DNA from: Azonexaceae bacterium
GTDB taxonomy: Bacteria; Pseudomonadota; Gammaproteobacteria; Burkholderiales; Rhodocyclaceae
Length of the DNA: 16,488 nucleotides
Reading direction: 5' to 3'
NCBI GenBank assembly: GCA_009469685.1
Contig: SSTA01000240.1
Coordinates: 1-16,488, forward strand
Position numbers and translations under genes: made by a program. Position 1 is the stretch's first letter, and each line of letters starts with the position of its first letter. Below, one piece after another: positions 8,542 through 16,488 of the stretch. Under the pieces are notes generated by a model. It made no database searches. It was not told the origin of the DNA and was given only the letters and a program-made list of their open reading frames with translations.

Positions 8542-9939
8542 TCATAGAAATCCAAAGAGACTGAGGAAGAAACTGGTGCGTGCAGAAAATGAAGCACCGC
8601 CGCGTACGTCCCAGATAAAGATGAGGCTGAAGAAGGTCCATACTCCGAATATCCTCAAGCCGCGCGACAGGGGATCGCTCGACAATTTTCCGGCCCCGCG
8701 GCGCTCCCTCCTGCGCATCGAGATGTAGATGCCCAATGCCAGCAGCAGGGAATAGAAGAACGGCGACTCCATGGCGGCAAGAGCGTGGTCGACATGCCCT
8801 TCAACGAGCGTGGTGTGCAGTTTCAGAAAATGGTAGTAGATATTGCCGAACGCCGCGGCACCGAGGACTGCGATAAACAGTCTCAGCCGTGGCCAATGGC
8901 GTAGCGCCACACCCGACCCCATGAAGATCGGCATGAAGAAGAAAGTGACCAGAAGCTCCTTGAAGTAGAAGTAATAGCGGTTCCAGAAATCGTGCACCGA
9001 TTCTGCCAAGAGCGGCTTGTAGGTATTTCGCATGACATTGAAGCCGCTGATTCGGAGAATGCCGATGATCCGATGCCCCTTGTAGGCAAGGTGAAGGACC
9101 TGCCTGATCAACTCGCAATAAACGCTGGCCCACCCCAAAACCGTCGGCGTCCCGACCCCTTGTGCAGCAGCCTCGCCGAGCTCGGGAATTCCCAGGGAAT
9201 GCCCACCGAGCAGGCGCGCGAAAAAGTTGTCGGTACCGTAGGCTGCAGCCTCAAAGAAGGCCAGCGTGACGTTCAGAATTCCCGATAGCAGGATCAGTTT
9301 GACTCCGGACAATTGCGACCTGGCCAAGTCCATTGCCGTCCTGGCCTCGAATTTGGCCATATAGTCGATTCCCTTGCCGTAGGGAGTTTCCGTTCCTCCG
9401 TAAGCCGGAAATAGATAGATCAGGTGATCCTTGAAACCTCCCGGACTGACCCGGCTGCTATGACTGGAAAACAGCATGTAGCCCAAACGCCAGGCCAGCG
9501 TGGACAGCATGAATGCCATGGCGGCGAAGTAGTTTCGCCCAGGCAGGAAATCATCGGAAGCAAGCCAGGCCATACAGAAGATCGCCCAGATCAGCAGATG
9601 CAGACTGATCTGCGGATGCTGGCGCTGGGGGCGAGGCATGGATTTCAAACGAACGGAGATGCGATGGGCGAACCACGCAAACCCGAGGGTGGACAGTAGA
9701 ACCGAAACGCTCAGAAGCACGCCGCCGTCCACCTGGGGCGCTGCGATGGCGGCCAGGTCATCGAAACTGCTCCGGAAGGCAACGTACAGGGCAGCGATCG
9801 CCAGCAAAGCACGCCGTCTGCCGGGCGTCATCCAGTTCAGCAACCAGTGCAGATTTCTGCACCACCAGTCGATCACAGGCTGCTGCTCGTGGAACTGGCC
9901 GATCTTTCGGGCAGCCAGCCGAAACGAACCCGGAGTCAC
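8542..9939 (-). CDS. MBOAT-like polytopic membrane acyltransferase (DltB/AlgI-like)
   Basis: 465 residues with many hydrophobic segments. The central pattern GFN (299-301), then Y307-KPLLAESVHDFWNRYYFYFKELL, copies the layout of the MBOAT core of AlgI and DltB (GF...P..A.S..DFWxRWH). Such enzymes move an acyl or aminoacyl group across or at the membrane onto an acceptor. The usual His after FWxRW is Y323 here. H370 (NIYYHFL) lies 47 residues further on, the same spacing I recall between H289 and H336 of Streptococcus DltB, so H370 is the candidate catalytic His. The start is GTG at 9939, preceded by AGGAG. The gene begins 15 bases after the ACP stop, in one operon. The acceptor is unknown. 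The remote MBOAT assignment is my inference from the pattern. Confidence 0.72.
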   Translation of the reverse strand: MTPGSFRLAARKIGQFHEQQPVIDWWCRNLHWLLNWMTPGRRRALLAIAALYVAFRSSFDDLAAIAAPQVDGGVLLSVSVLLSTLGFAWFAHRISVRLKSMPRPQRQHPQISLHLLIWAIFCMAWLASDDFLPGRNYFAAMAFMLSTLAWRLGYMLFSSHSSRVSPGGFKDHLIYLFPAYGGTETPYGKGIDYMAKFEARTAMDLARSQLSGVKLILLSGILNVTLAFFEAAAYGTDNFFARLLGGHSLGIPELGEAAAQGVGTPTVLGWASVYCELIRQVLHLAYKGHRIIGILRISGFNVMRNTYKPLLAESVHDFWNRYYFYFKELLVTFFFMPIFMGSGVALRHWPRLRLFIAVLGAAAFGNIYYHFLKLHTTLVEGHVDHALAAMESPFFYSLLLALGIYISMRRRERRGAGKLSSDPLSRGLRIFGVWTFFSLIFIWDVRGGASFSARTSFFLSLFGFL

Positions 9940-9948
9940 CGCGGGCCG

Positions 9949-9953
9949 CTCCT
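9949..9953 (-). promoter_or_regulatory. Ribosome binding site of the MBOAT-like gene
   Basis: AGGAG on the minus strand lies 9 bases before the GTG start at 9939, directly after the ACP stop codon. It supports the non-ATG start. Confidence 0.65.
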
Positions 9954-9954
9954 A

Positions 9955-10206
9955 CTACACCCGCACGCGGGTGACGAATTCTTCGATGGCGGCAATCGAA
10001 TCGATGAGATCGATATCGAAGGCCGTATCGGCAAAGCTCACGCCAAACTCGGTCTCCAGGAAGAGCACCAGATCCGTGATCGCCAAAGAATCGAGTCGTC
10101 CGGAAACGAAGATGGATTGGGAGTCTTCAATCGGCCCATGATCTCCGCGAGCCCCCATTAGACCTGTCAGGAACTCCCTGACCTTTTCCTTCTCATTGCT
10201 GTTCAT
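9955..10206 (-). CDS. Acyl/peptidyl carrier protein (DltC-like role)
   Basis: 83 residues, a normal carrier-protein length. The phosphopantetheine attachment site is S40 in GRLDSLAITDLV, followed by an acidic helix II/III region (LFLETEFGV, then DIDLIDSIAAIEEFV) typical of carrier proteins. The 4'-phosphopantetheine arm would accept the residue activated by the neighbouring adenylating enzyme and present it to the membrane protein. ATG 10206 is preferred because GAGG lies 8 bases upstream; a TTG at 10227 would add seven residues. It lies 49 bases after the adenylation gene and 15 bases before the MBOAT-like gene on the same strand. A fatty-acid ACP is unlikely given these neighbours, but the cargo is not proven. 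Confidence 0.88.
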   Translation of the reverse strand: MNSNEKEKVREFLTGLMGARGDHGPIEDSQSIFVSGRLDSLAITDLVLFLETEFGVSFADTAFDIDLIDSIAAIEEFVTRVRV

Positions 10207-10214
10207 TCGCTTTC

Positions 10215-10218
10215 CCTC
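10215..10218 (-). promoter_or_regulatory. Ribosome binding site of the carrier protein gene
   Basis: GAGG on the minus strand, 8 bases before ATG 10206. It favours this start over the TTG at 10227. Confidence 0.5.
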
Positions 10219-10255
10219 AAGAATCAAGTGCAGCCATCGCGGACGATCCGAAGCG

Positions 10256-11842
10256 TCACGCCTTTAACTGGTCGAGCAACTGGCAGAGCGCCTTCCGATC
10301 GATTTTTCCGCTCGAATTGAGCGGCAGACTGTCCAGACCCAGCACGCGTCCGGGAATCATGTAGGCGGGGAGGACCGCATTCAGTCGGGCGATGATTGCC
10401 CCGGCGTCGACACTCCTGTCCCCAACGAAGGCCACCAAGCCTTGCGGAATGCCGTCGGCGATGGGCCAGGCCACGGTCGCTGCCATGGCATTGCCGGAAA
10501 CTTGACGCAGATGGGTGTCGATCTCTTCCAGTTCGATTCGGTAACCATGGAGCTTGATCTGATTGTCGATTCGACCCAGACAATGAAACTCGCCATCCGC
10601 ATCCTGGATGGCCAAATCCCCGGTGAGATACCAGCGCTGGCCGGCGATTTCGGGAAATCGGCGACTCGTCAATTCGGGGGCATCGAGATAGCCGTCGGCG
10701 AGTTGTACGCCTGCGAGGGCGAGTTCTCCCGTCGATCCCGGAGCGAGGAAATTCAGTGCTTGGTCCACGACAGCGGCTTCGCTTCCCGGCATGGGCCTTC
10801 CGATCGACCAGAAATCCCGCTCGGGCGACAGTTTGGCGACGGCGGTCACCGCACGCCGCAAACAAAAGACGGTAGCCTCGGTCGGGCCGTAGAAGTTCTC
10901 GATGCGGCTGTTCGGCGCCGCTGCGCGCCAGGCGGCAACGACGCTGTCGGGAAGGGGCTCGCCGCCGAACACCGAAACCCGCAGCGAGGGCATCGCATCG
11001 GGAGACAGGGCCTTGACCTGTTTCAGCATCCCGACCAGCGAAGGTACGGAAAACCAGACGCTGAGGGCATTTTCGCGCACGAACTTGACCGCATTCATCA
11101 CCCGGGTCGCCGGCAGGATGTAGAGCGCAGCCCCCACCTCCCAAGTCGTGAACATGTCGTGCAGCGAGACATCGAAGGTCACTTCCAGGGTTTCGACGGC
11201 TCGGTCCTCTGCCGTCAGACCGAGCAATTCACAGGTGATTTCTATGTAATGGCGAATCGCCCCTGCCGATATGAGCACGCCTTTTGGAACGCCGGTCGTG
11301 CCCGAGGTGAAGATGATGTAGGCAGGATCCGTAGGCTTGAGCGCCACAGGTTCGTTCACCCGGGCGGCCGGCAGGTCGTTCAGATCGAACACGGCGACGC
11401 CGCTTGCCGCGCAGTGCGCGCCCGGCACCCCGCCAGGGGCGACGATGAGCGGCGGCCCGGCGGCGATGACCCGTTCGCTCAGCAATTTGGCGCCCTCGGC
11501 GTCGGCAACGATCGCCGAGAGATTGCAGAGAGAGAGGATGGTCAGCAGCCTTTCCTCGGGCAAGCGGGTTCCCAGGGGGATGTAGGTCGCCCCCGCCCAG
11601 GCCGCACCCAGAATTCCCAGGCAGGCATCGATGCTGCGAGAGGCGAGGATACCTACGCGAGGCGGAACGCCGTCACGGCCCTCCCACGCAGAACTCCGCT
11701 GAAGGCAGGCCGCAAGTCGTGCGGCACTATCCGCTACCTGTCCGTAACTCAGGATTTTTCCCTCGGCGGAGATGGCGGGACTCGCAGGACACGCCAGGCT
11801 GTGCCTGGCCACCGCGAACGCGAGGCTGTATTGCTTCGTCAC
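10256..11842 (-). CDS. Stand-alone amino-acid adenylating enzyme (DltA/AlmE-like carrier protein ligase)
   Basis: 528 residues of the ANL superfamily; uses ATP to form an acyl-AMP and load a carrier protein. Core motifs in order are FTSGTTGVPKG (178-188), FDVSLHD with D224, NFYGPTEAT (316-324), TGD (407-409), GRIDNQIKLHGYRIELEEI (423-441) and NSSGKIDRKAL with the catalytic K513. The Asp in FDVSLHD is the residue that binds the alpha-amino group in amino-acid-activating members, so the substrate is likely an amino acid. At the position of the DltA stereoselectivity Cys (FCGE, C269 in Bacillus cereus) this protein has G293 (VFGGE). There is no condensation or thioesterase domain, and the carrier is a separate gene. 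The start is GTG 11842, with GGAG 12 bases upstream, a slightly long spacing. First gene of the cassette. Confidence 0.9.
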   Translation of the reverse strand: MTKQYSLAFAVARHSLACPASPAISAEGKILSYGQVADSAARLAACLQRSSAWEGRDGVPPRVGILASRSIDACLGILGAAWAGATYIPLGTRLPEERLLTILSLCNLSAIVADAEGAKLLSERVIAAGPPLIVAPGGVPGAHCAASGVAVFDLNDLPAARVNEPVALKPTDPAYIIFTSGTTGVPKGVLISAGAIRHYIEITCELLGLTAEDRAVETLEVTFDVSLHDMFTTWEVGAALYILPATRVMNAVKFVRENALSVWFSVPSLVGMLKQVKALSPDAMPSLRVSVFGGEPLPDSVVAAWRAAAPNSRIENFYGPTEATVFCLRRAVTAVAKLSPERDFWSIGRPMPGSEAAVVDQALNFLAPGSTGELALAGVQLADGYLDAPELTSRRFPEIAGQRWYLTGDLAIQDADGEFHCLGRIDNQIKLHGYRIELEEIDTHLRQVSGNAMAATVAWPIADGIPQGLVAFVGDRSVDAGAIIARLNAVLPAYMIPGRVLGLDSLPLNSSGKIDRKALCQLLDQLKA

Positions 11843-12240
11843 TTGATCTCGATTCTCCGGATTGCTCGGGAAATTGCCGGAATCCGTTCCTGGCTCTGGG
11901 TATTTGCCAACCGACCTGGGGCAATGGCTTGGATCGGCAGCCTAGGCCAGATTTCTTAACACCCCATTAAACGAGCGTATCGACTCCACCGACGAGCCCA
12001 CCGGGGACGATGGAAACTCGCGGCCGGATACTTCGTCGCGGGAATTCGGCTCCATCCGGCGCCGACGGTCCGACGCGGAAGCCGCTACCGCAGGGGCCTC
12101 CAACTCACTCGGAAACTGATGGAATGCGGGCAGGAATTGCCGATCTAATGTATCGTTTTGGCCGCTAGCCGTTGATTGGTCCGCGGGGACAGAACGAGAA
12201 CGAGGATGGACGGGATCCCGTGTATCTCAAGATTTGCCTC
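11843..12240. other. Divergent intergenic region, likely bidirectional promoter area
   Basis: About 400 bases between the divergent adenylation gene and the binding-protein gene. I see no convincing gene in it. An AT-rich island in otherwise GC-rich DNA (about 11951-11972, ATTTCTTAACACCCCATTAA) is the best candidate for a minus-strand promoter, but no clean -35/-10 pair can be named. A second less GC-rich patch (12137-12180) precedes the plus-strand operon. No sigma-54 GG-N10-GC element, riboswitch or terminator is evident. Confidence 0.4.
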
Positions 12241-12675
12241 ATGAATTCCAGGTTCCTCAGGGCGTGTGCCCTGCTCGCAGCATTGAGCTTCGCCACCGCG
12301 GCTGCCTCGGCCACGGATTTCGTGGTGATCGCCAATCCGGGCGCCAATCTGACGGGACTGTCCCGCGAACAGGTGGCCGACCTCTTCCTCGGCAAGAGCG
12401 CTTCCCTCCCCGGCCTGTGCTGCCCGGTACTGATCGACCAGCCCGAATCCAGTCCCCTGCGCGAGGCCTTCTACAACGGGGTCGCGGGCAAATCCGCGGC
12501 CCAGGCGAAATCGTCCTGGGCCAAGATGTATTTCACCGGCAAAGGCATTCCTCCCAAGGAAGGCAAAGGCAACGATGAGATTCGCGCGATGGTGGCGGCC
12601 AATCGGAACATGCTGGGCTATATCGACCGCTCGGCAGCGGATTCCAGCGTACGGATCGTTTTCGGCGAAAAATGA
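12241..12675 (+). CDS. Small periplasmic phosphate-binding-like protein (PstS-like fold)
   Basis: 144 residues with an N-terminal signal peptide (MNSRFLRACALLAALSFATA, then AASA). The mature part matches the short family annotated as phosphate ABC transporter substrate-binding protein: VVIANPGANLTGLSREQVADLFLGK, later MYFTGKGIPPKE and NMLGYIDRSA. At about half the size of true PstS it probably forms a single lobe. An unusual Cys-Cys pair is at residues 60-61 (LPGLCCPVLID). ATG 12241 is preferred; in-frame GTG 12220 with a GAGGA further upstream is possible. No ABC permease or ATPase is adjacent; instead a porin-like gene follows after 52 bases and then a sensor kinase, so a role in ligand sensing is plausible. 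Ligand unknown. Confidence 0.83.
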   Translation: MNSRFLRACALLAALSFATAAASATDFVVIANPGANLTGLSREQVADLFLGKSASLPGLCCPVLIDQPESSPLREAFYNGVAGKSAAQAKSSWAKMYFTGKGIPPKEGKGNDEIRAMVAANRNMLGYIDRSAADSSVRIVFGEK

Positions 12676-12727
12676 CAAAGGGAATCCGATCCCCTTTCAA
12701 CCGGCTCATGCGGGAGTTGGCGATACG

Positions 12728-13861
12728 ATGCTCCATCACCTGAAACATCCGCTGCTGGCGACGCTGCTGGCGCTCACCTTCTCGGGCGCCCAGGCCTTCG
12801 ATTTCAATGGTTCCGGCTTCCTGACGCTGGCTGCCGGAAAGATGATCAGGGGCGAGACCCGCGATGCCTTCTTCGTCAGCGATTACGGCCAGGGGGCGAT
12901 CTACGACCGGGGCCACGGATGGTCCTTCGGTCCGGACAGCAAGCTCGGCCTGCAAGGGGTCGCCGTGTTCGACCACGATTGGTCGATGACCGGACAGATC
13001 GTCGCCCGCGGCGCCGACAACGGCCAGGTTGACCTTGAATGGCTGTACGCCAGCTATCGCGCGTCGGAGAACATCACCTTGCAGGCCGGCCGCAAGCGCC
13101 TGCCGCTCTTCTACTATTCGGAGTCGCAGGACGTCGGCCTCACGCTACCGTGGCTGCGGCTTCCGCCGGCGGCCTACGGCTGGGACGTCGTGAATTTCAA
13201 CGGCGCAAGCGTCCTGTGGCGAACCCCGCTGGGAAAATGGAATTCGGCCGCCGAGGTGTTCTATGGCGCCGAGACCCGCCGCGGCAATCCCTACCTGGAC
13301 ATCTACAACGGTCGGGGCGCGGACTGGGACGAGAAGTGGAACAATATTCGCGGGCTCTCCTGGACCGTGAGTCGGGACTGGCTGGAACTGCGGGCTTCCT
13401 ATGTGGCGTCAGGGTTGAAGTACTGGAATCCGCGGGATGTCGCCGCCACCTTTTCGAAGACGCGACAATCCGTCCTCTCTCTCGCAGCCGCCATCGATCT
13501 GGACCATTGGCTGATCCGTGCCGAGGTCAGCAAGATAGACCGACCTGGATTCGCGGAGCACGACCGGGCAGCCTTGCTGGGCGCTGGTTATCGCCTGGGC
13601 AAATGGCTTCCCATGATCACCTTTGCCCGTTTTCACGGCAGATATCTGGACGGCACCCCCAATGAGCGCTTCGACAATCTGTCCCTCTCGCTGCGTTACG
13701 ATCTGACCCCCTCGAGCGCTCTCAAGCTCCAATTCGATTCCTTCAAGGATCGCAGCGACGTCGGCATCACCTGCTACCAGGATCCCGTCAACTGTCTTTC
13801 GGGATCGCAGCGCTATGGCGACTCGAGATTGCTCGGCGTTTCGTATGACCTGGTCTTCTGA
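12728..13861 (+). CDS. Outer-membrane beta-barrel porin-like protein
   Basis: 377 residues. Signal peptide [23 protein letters not shown] is followed by [15 protein letters not shown], then alternating amphipathic strands (for example [19 protein letters not shown] and [12 protein letters not shown]). The chain ends in GVSYDLVF; a C-terminal Phe is the usual BAM assembly signal of outer-membrane barrels. Two cysteines (C349 and C356) flank a short segment before the last strand and may staple a loop by a disulfide. The ATG at 12728 has GGGAG 11 bases upstream; the longer open frame back to 12575 would overlap the previous gene and lose the signal peptide. It lies between a binding protein and a kinase. 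The solute it passes is not readable from sequence. Confidence 0.85.
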   Translation: MLHHLKHPLLATLLALTFSGAQAFDFNGSGFLTLAAGKMIRGETRDAFFVSDYGQGAIYDRGHGWSFGPDSKLGLQGVAVFDHDWSMTGQIVARGADNGQVDLEWLYASYRASENITLQAGRKRLPLFYYSESQDVGLTLPWLRLPPAAYGWDVVNFNGASVLWRTPLGKWNSAAEVFYGAETRRGNPYLDIYNGRGADWDEKWNNIRGLSWTVSRDWLELRASYVASGLKYWNPRDVAATFSKTRQSVLSLAAAIDLDHWLIRAEVSKIDRPGFAEHDRAALLGAGYRLGKWLPMITFARFHGRYLDGTPNERFDNLSLSLRYDLTPSSALKLQFDSFKDRSDVGITCYQDPVNCLSGSQRYGDSRLLGVSYDLVF

Positions 13862-16488
13862 TGGCCGAAGCGTCTACCGGAAAGCCGCCTGAAGCGGGTC
13901 AGTCCAATTCGTATTCGGGTTGGATTTCCCGCCATCCGCGGCTCTTCCTGATCGTCGCTGTTGTTTTGAGCGCCAGCGCGGCTGTTCTGACCGGTTGGCT
14001 GGTGGGTCGCGACCTGGAACGCAGCCGCGACGTCGAACTGGCCAAGGAGTTGAGCAGCTATGCGGCGACCCTGGAGGGAGGCACCACCAACAGCCGCCTG
14101 ATGGGTGCCCTGATCCGCCAGGGAGCTTCCGAAGCGCTTGCCAAGCGCATCGCCGGAGATCGCCTCACCGGCGCGGAACGCGGCGAAATTCTGGCCGACC
14201 TCGACCAATTGCGTTCGCTCTTCTTCGTGCGAGAGGTCTTCCTGGTCGCCCGAAATGGCGTATTCATCGCCTCCGGCGACATCGACGACGATCGGAAGCG
14301 GCAATTGGCAATAAAGGTTCCCCGCTTTCTCGATGGGGCGTTGAATGGCGCCGCAACCGTCTACCCGGCCGTTCGGTCGGAAAGCGAGGGCGAGGATCGC
14401 GGCATCTACCTCTCGGCACCCGTGCGTTCGCCCAATAATCCCGGTGGACCACCCGTCGGCGCGATCAGTGCCAAAGTCGACATCGATCGGCTGGCGGCCC
14501 TCTTGCAAAGCTGGACCGGCGGACCGGCGCTGCTCCTTTCGCCCCGGGGTGCTGTCTTTGCGGCAAGCCGCGAGGACTGGAACCTGCGCTTGACTGCGCA
14601 GGTCACCCCCGAGAAGCTGGCAGCGCTCCACGCCGGGGGGCAGTTCGGCAACGCCTTGGCGCGCATGGAACGGCAGCCCCGGCTGCCCTTCGACCGCGAT
14701 ACGCGGCGCACCGAAATCGACGGTGAGACCTACGCACTGGCCGTCCAGCCGCTGGATTGGGACGCCCAGGAAGGCGAATGGTCCCTGCTGCTTTTCGACC
14801 GGCGGGCGCCCTGGTGGACTCGTCCCTTCGCCATCGCCCTGGCTTCTCTCGCCGGCCTCGTAATGGCTGCGCTACTTTTCTGGATTCACTACCTCGAAAT
14901 CGCTTCCGAGAGGATGAGAGAGGCCCGGCTGGCTGCCGAGGCCGCCAACCAAGCAAAAGGCGAATTTCTCGCCACCATGAGCCATGAGATTCGCACCCCC
15001 ATGAATGGGATCCTGGGGATGAATTCGCTCCTTCTCGATACCGCGCTGAACAAGGAGCAAAGGGATCTCGCCGAAACCGTACAGAGCAGCGCGGAGTCGC
15101 TCCTCACGCTGCTGAACGACATCCTCGATTTTTCCAAGATCGAGGCCGGCAAGCTCGACATGGAGAACATCGACTTCGATCTCCGCGCCATGCTCGACGA
15201 CTGTGCGCCCATGCTCGCCGTTCGCGCCCACGAGAAGGGACTCGAATTGGTCTATTCGCTCGCGGCGGACGTACCCATCCAACTGCGGGGCGATCCCGGC
15301 CGCCTGCGCCAGATCCTCACCAACCTTACCGGGAATGCCATCAAGTTCACCCAGAAGGGTGAGGTCAGCATCCGGGTGGAGCACCTCGCTTCGAGTGGCG
15401 CAAACGCGCGGCTGCGCTTCACGGTACGCGACACCGGGATCGGAATCCCGGAATCCAAGCGCGGCAGGCTGTTCCAGAAATTTTCCCAAGTCGATTCCTC
15501 GACCACGCGCAAGTATGGCGGTACCGGCTTGGGACTGGCGATCTCGAAGCTGCTGGTCGAATTGATGGACGGCGAGATCGGCGTCGACAGCCGCGAGGGG
15601 GAGGGATCCCTCTTCTGGTTCACGGTCAATCTCGCCCTCGGCGAAGCACCGCCACGGGTCCTGCCCGCCCCCGCACGACTCGATGATGTTCGCATTCTGA
15701 TCGTCGACGACAATGCCACCAATCGCAAGATTCTGGGAGCGCAATTGTCGGCCTGGCACGCCCGCGCCGACGCCGCGGAAGACGGCGAGAGCGCACTGGC
15801 GCGCCTGGATGCCGCCCTGGCTGAGGGAAGCCCCTATCGGGTCGCCATCCTCGACATGGAAATGCCGAACATGGACGGTGCCGAGCTGGGCCGCCGCATT
15901 CGTTCCCATCCCGGCCACGGGGCGACCAGACTGGTGATGATGACCTCGGTCGGGCAACGGGGGGACGCCAGGCGTTTGCAGGAAATCGGCTTCGCCGCCT
16001 ATCTGACCAAACCCGTGCGCCAATCCGATCTGGCGTCCGCCCTGGCGGTCGTCCTCGACGGTTCGGCGCCCGAGGGGCCCATCGTCACGCGGCACAGTCT
16101 GAACGAGATGCAGCATGCCGACGCCAATGTTCTGCTGGTCGAGGACAACCTGATCAACCAGCGCGTCGCCGTCGGGCTGCTCAAGAAACAGGGCGTCGTC
16201 GCGCATGTCGCCAACAATGGCCTCGAAGCGCTTGCCGCCTTGAAGAAGTCCCGCTACGAACTCGTCCTGATGGATCTGCAGATGCCGGAACTGGGCGGCA
16301 TGGAGGCGACCCAGCGGATTCGCGATCCGCAGGAGGGCACCCTCGATCCCGCGGTTCCCATCATCGCCCTCACCGCCAATGCCATGGAAAGCGACCGGGA
16401 AGCCTGCCTGGCGGCCGGCATGAACGACTATCTGTCTAAACCCCTGAACGCCCGCGACCTTGCTGCGGCTCTAAAGAAGTGGCTGCCC
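13861..16488 (+). CDS. Hybrid sensor histidine kinase with two receiver domains, 3' truncated by window
   Basis: 876 codons are visible with no stop, so the gene continues past the window. ATG 13861 shares a base with the porin stop (TGATG), implying translational coupling. Order: membrane segment 28-48, periplasmic sensor 49-320, membrane segment 323-343, a short charged helical linker without an evident HAMP domain, HisKA with phospho-accepting H375 ([10 protein letters not shown]), HATPase with N-box ([10 protein letters not shown], 487-496), DTGIGIP (524-530) and GGTGLGL (553-559). Receiver 1 has D616/D617, phospho-acceptor D665 and K717; receiver 2 has E761/D762, D805 and K860. All key residues are intact. 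The sensor region has two alike beta elements ([18 protein letters not shown] and [17 protein letters not shown]), suggesting a double-Cache fold (inference). An Hpt domain may follow beyond the window. Confidence 0.93.
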   Translation, partial: MAEASTGKPPEAGQSNSYSGWISRHPRLFLIVAVVLSASAAVLTGWLVGRDLERSRDVELAKELSSYAATLEGGTTNSRLMGALIRQGASEALAKRIAGDRLTGAERGEILADLDQLRSLFFVREVFLVARNGVFIASGDIDDDRKRQLAIKVPRFLDGALNGAATVYPAVRSESEGEDRGIYLSAPVRSPNNPGGPPVGAISAKVDIDRLAALLQSWTGGPALLLSPRGAVFAASREDWNLRLTAQVTPEKLAALHAGGQFGNALARMERQPRLPFDRDTRRTEIDGETYALAVQPLDWDAQEGEWSLLLFDRRAPWWTRPFAIALASLAGLVMAALLFWIHYLEIASERMREARLAAEAANQAKGEFLATMSHEIRTPMNGILGMNSLLLDTALNKEQRDLAETVQSSAESLLTLLNDILDFSKIEAGKLDMENIDFDLRAMLDDCAPMLAVRAHEKGLELVYSLAADVPIQLRGDPGRLRQILTNLTGNAIKFTQKGEVSIRVEHLASSGANARLRFTVRDTGIGIPESKRGRLFQKFSQVDSSTTRKYGGTGLGLAISKLLVELMDGEIGVDSREGEGSLFWFTVNLALGEAPPRVLPAPARLDDVRILIVDDNATNRKILGAQLSAWHARADAAEDGESALARLDAALAEGSPYRVAILDMEMPNMDGAELGRRIRSHPGHGATRLVMMTSVGQRGDARRLQEIGFAAYLTKPVRQSDLASALAVVLDGSAPEGPIVTRHSLNEMQHADANVLLVEDNLINQRVAVGLLKKQGVVAHVANNGLEALAALKKSRYELVLMDLQMPELGGMEATQRIRDPQEGTLDPAVPIIALTANAMESDREACLAAGMNDYLSKPLNARDLAAALKKWLP

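Noticed and set aside
10224..11144. 306-codon minus-strand frame overlapping the adenylation gene in another frame
   Set aside because: Arg-rich translation without motifs, inside a gene with a clear protein family.
10256..11842. Nonribosomal peptide synthetase module
   Set aside because: Only an adenylation enzyme and a separate carrier protein are present. There is no condensation, epimerisation or thioesterase domain, and the partner is a membrane MBOAT-like protein.
8542..11842. AlmEFG-type lipid A glycination locus
   Set aside because: The ligase and carrier would fit, but the third protein is polytopic with an MBOAT pattern rather than an AlmG-like acyltransferase.
10442..11959. 505-codon plus-strand open frame opposite the adenylation gene
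   Set aside because: The minus-strand frame carries every adenylation motif in order; the plus-strand product is Arg/Gly-rich and motif-free.
12129..12141. Short inverted repeat GGCA-GGAAT-TGCC upstream of the binding-protein gene
   Set aside because: A 4-base stem arises readily by chance and has no adjacent promoter elements that I can name.
14872..16206. 444-codon minus-strand open frame opposite the hybrid kinase
   Set aside because: The plus strand encodes intact HisKA, HATPase and receiver motifs over the same span, so this is a shadow frame.
1..16488. tRNA, rRNA, CRISPR arrays, insertion sequences or attachment sites
   Set aside because: No periodic repeats, transposase motifs, tRNA-like cloverleaf stretch or long terminal inverted repeats were seen on reading; almost all sequence is assigned coding DNA.

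Overview
The window is GC-rich, densely coded DNA that most resembles a betaproteobacterium, probably of the Rhodocyclales type. This is judged from protein flavour, porin type and gene content; no rRNA or marker gene is present to settle it. I see no tRNA, rRNA, CRISPR array or insertion sequence.

Region 1 (1-8481, + strand) is an alpha-glucan (glycogen) operon. It holds a GH57 amylase/4-alpha-glucanotransferase cut by the window start, alpha-glucan phosphorylase (glgP), glucose-6-phosphate isomerase (pgi), an unrecognised secreted protein, and glycogen synthase (glgA). Spacing is tight, with an ATGA overlap between the first two genes. GlgA builds the polymer, GH57 and GlgP remodel and degrade it, and Pgi feeds hexose phosphate into central metabolism. 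GlgC and GlgB are not in view.

Region 2 (8542-11842, - strand) converges on glgA. In transcription order it encodes a stand-alone DltA/AlmE-like amino-acid adenylating enzyme, an acyl-carrier protein with a DSL phosphopantetheine site, and a polytopic membrane protein that carries an MBOAT (DltB/AlgI-like) core pattern. The logic is activate, load on a carrier, then transfer at the membrane, as in D-alanylation of teichoic acids, but in a Gram-negative setting and with altered key residues. No DltD homologue is present. Sampled GC is lower here than in the flanks. This is the most interesting part of the window.

Region 3 (11843-12240) is a roughly 400-base divergent intergenic stretch that probably carries promoters for both flanking operons.

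Region 4 (12241-16488, + strand) is a second operon. It holds a small periplasmic phosphate-binding-like protein, an outer-membrane beta-barrel (porin-like) protein and a large hybrid histidine kinase. The kinase has two membrane segments, a large periplasmic sensor region, HisKA, HATPase and two receiver domains, and it runs off the window end. No ABC permease or ATPase is present, so the binding protein may serve sensing rather than transport.
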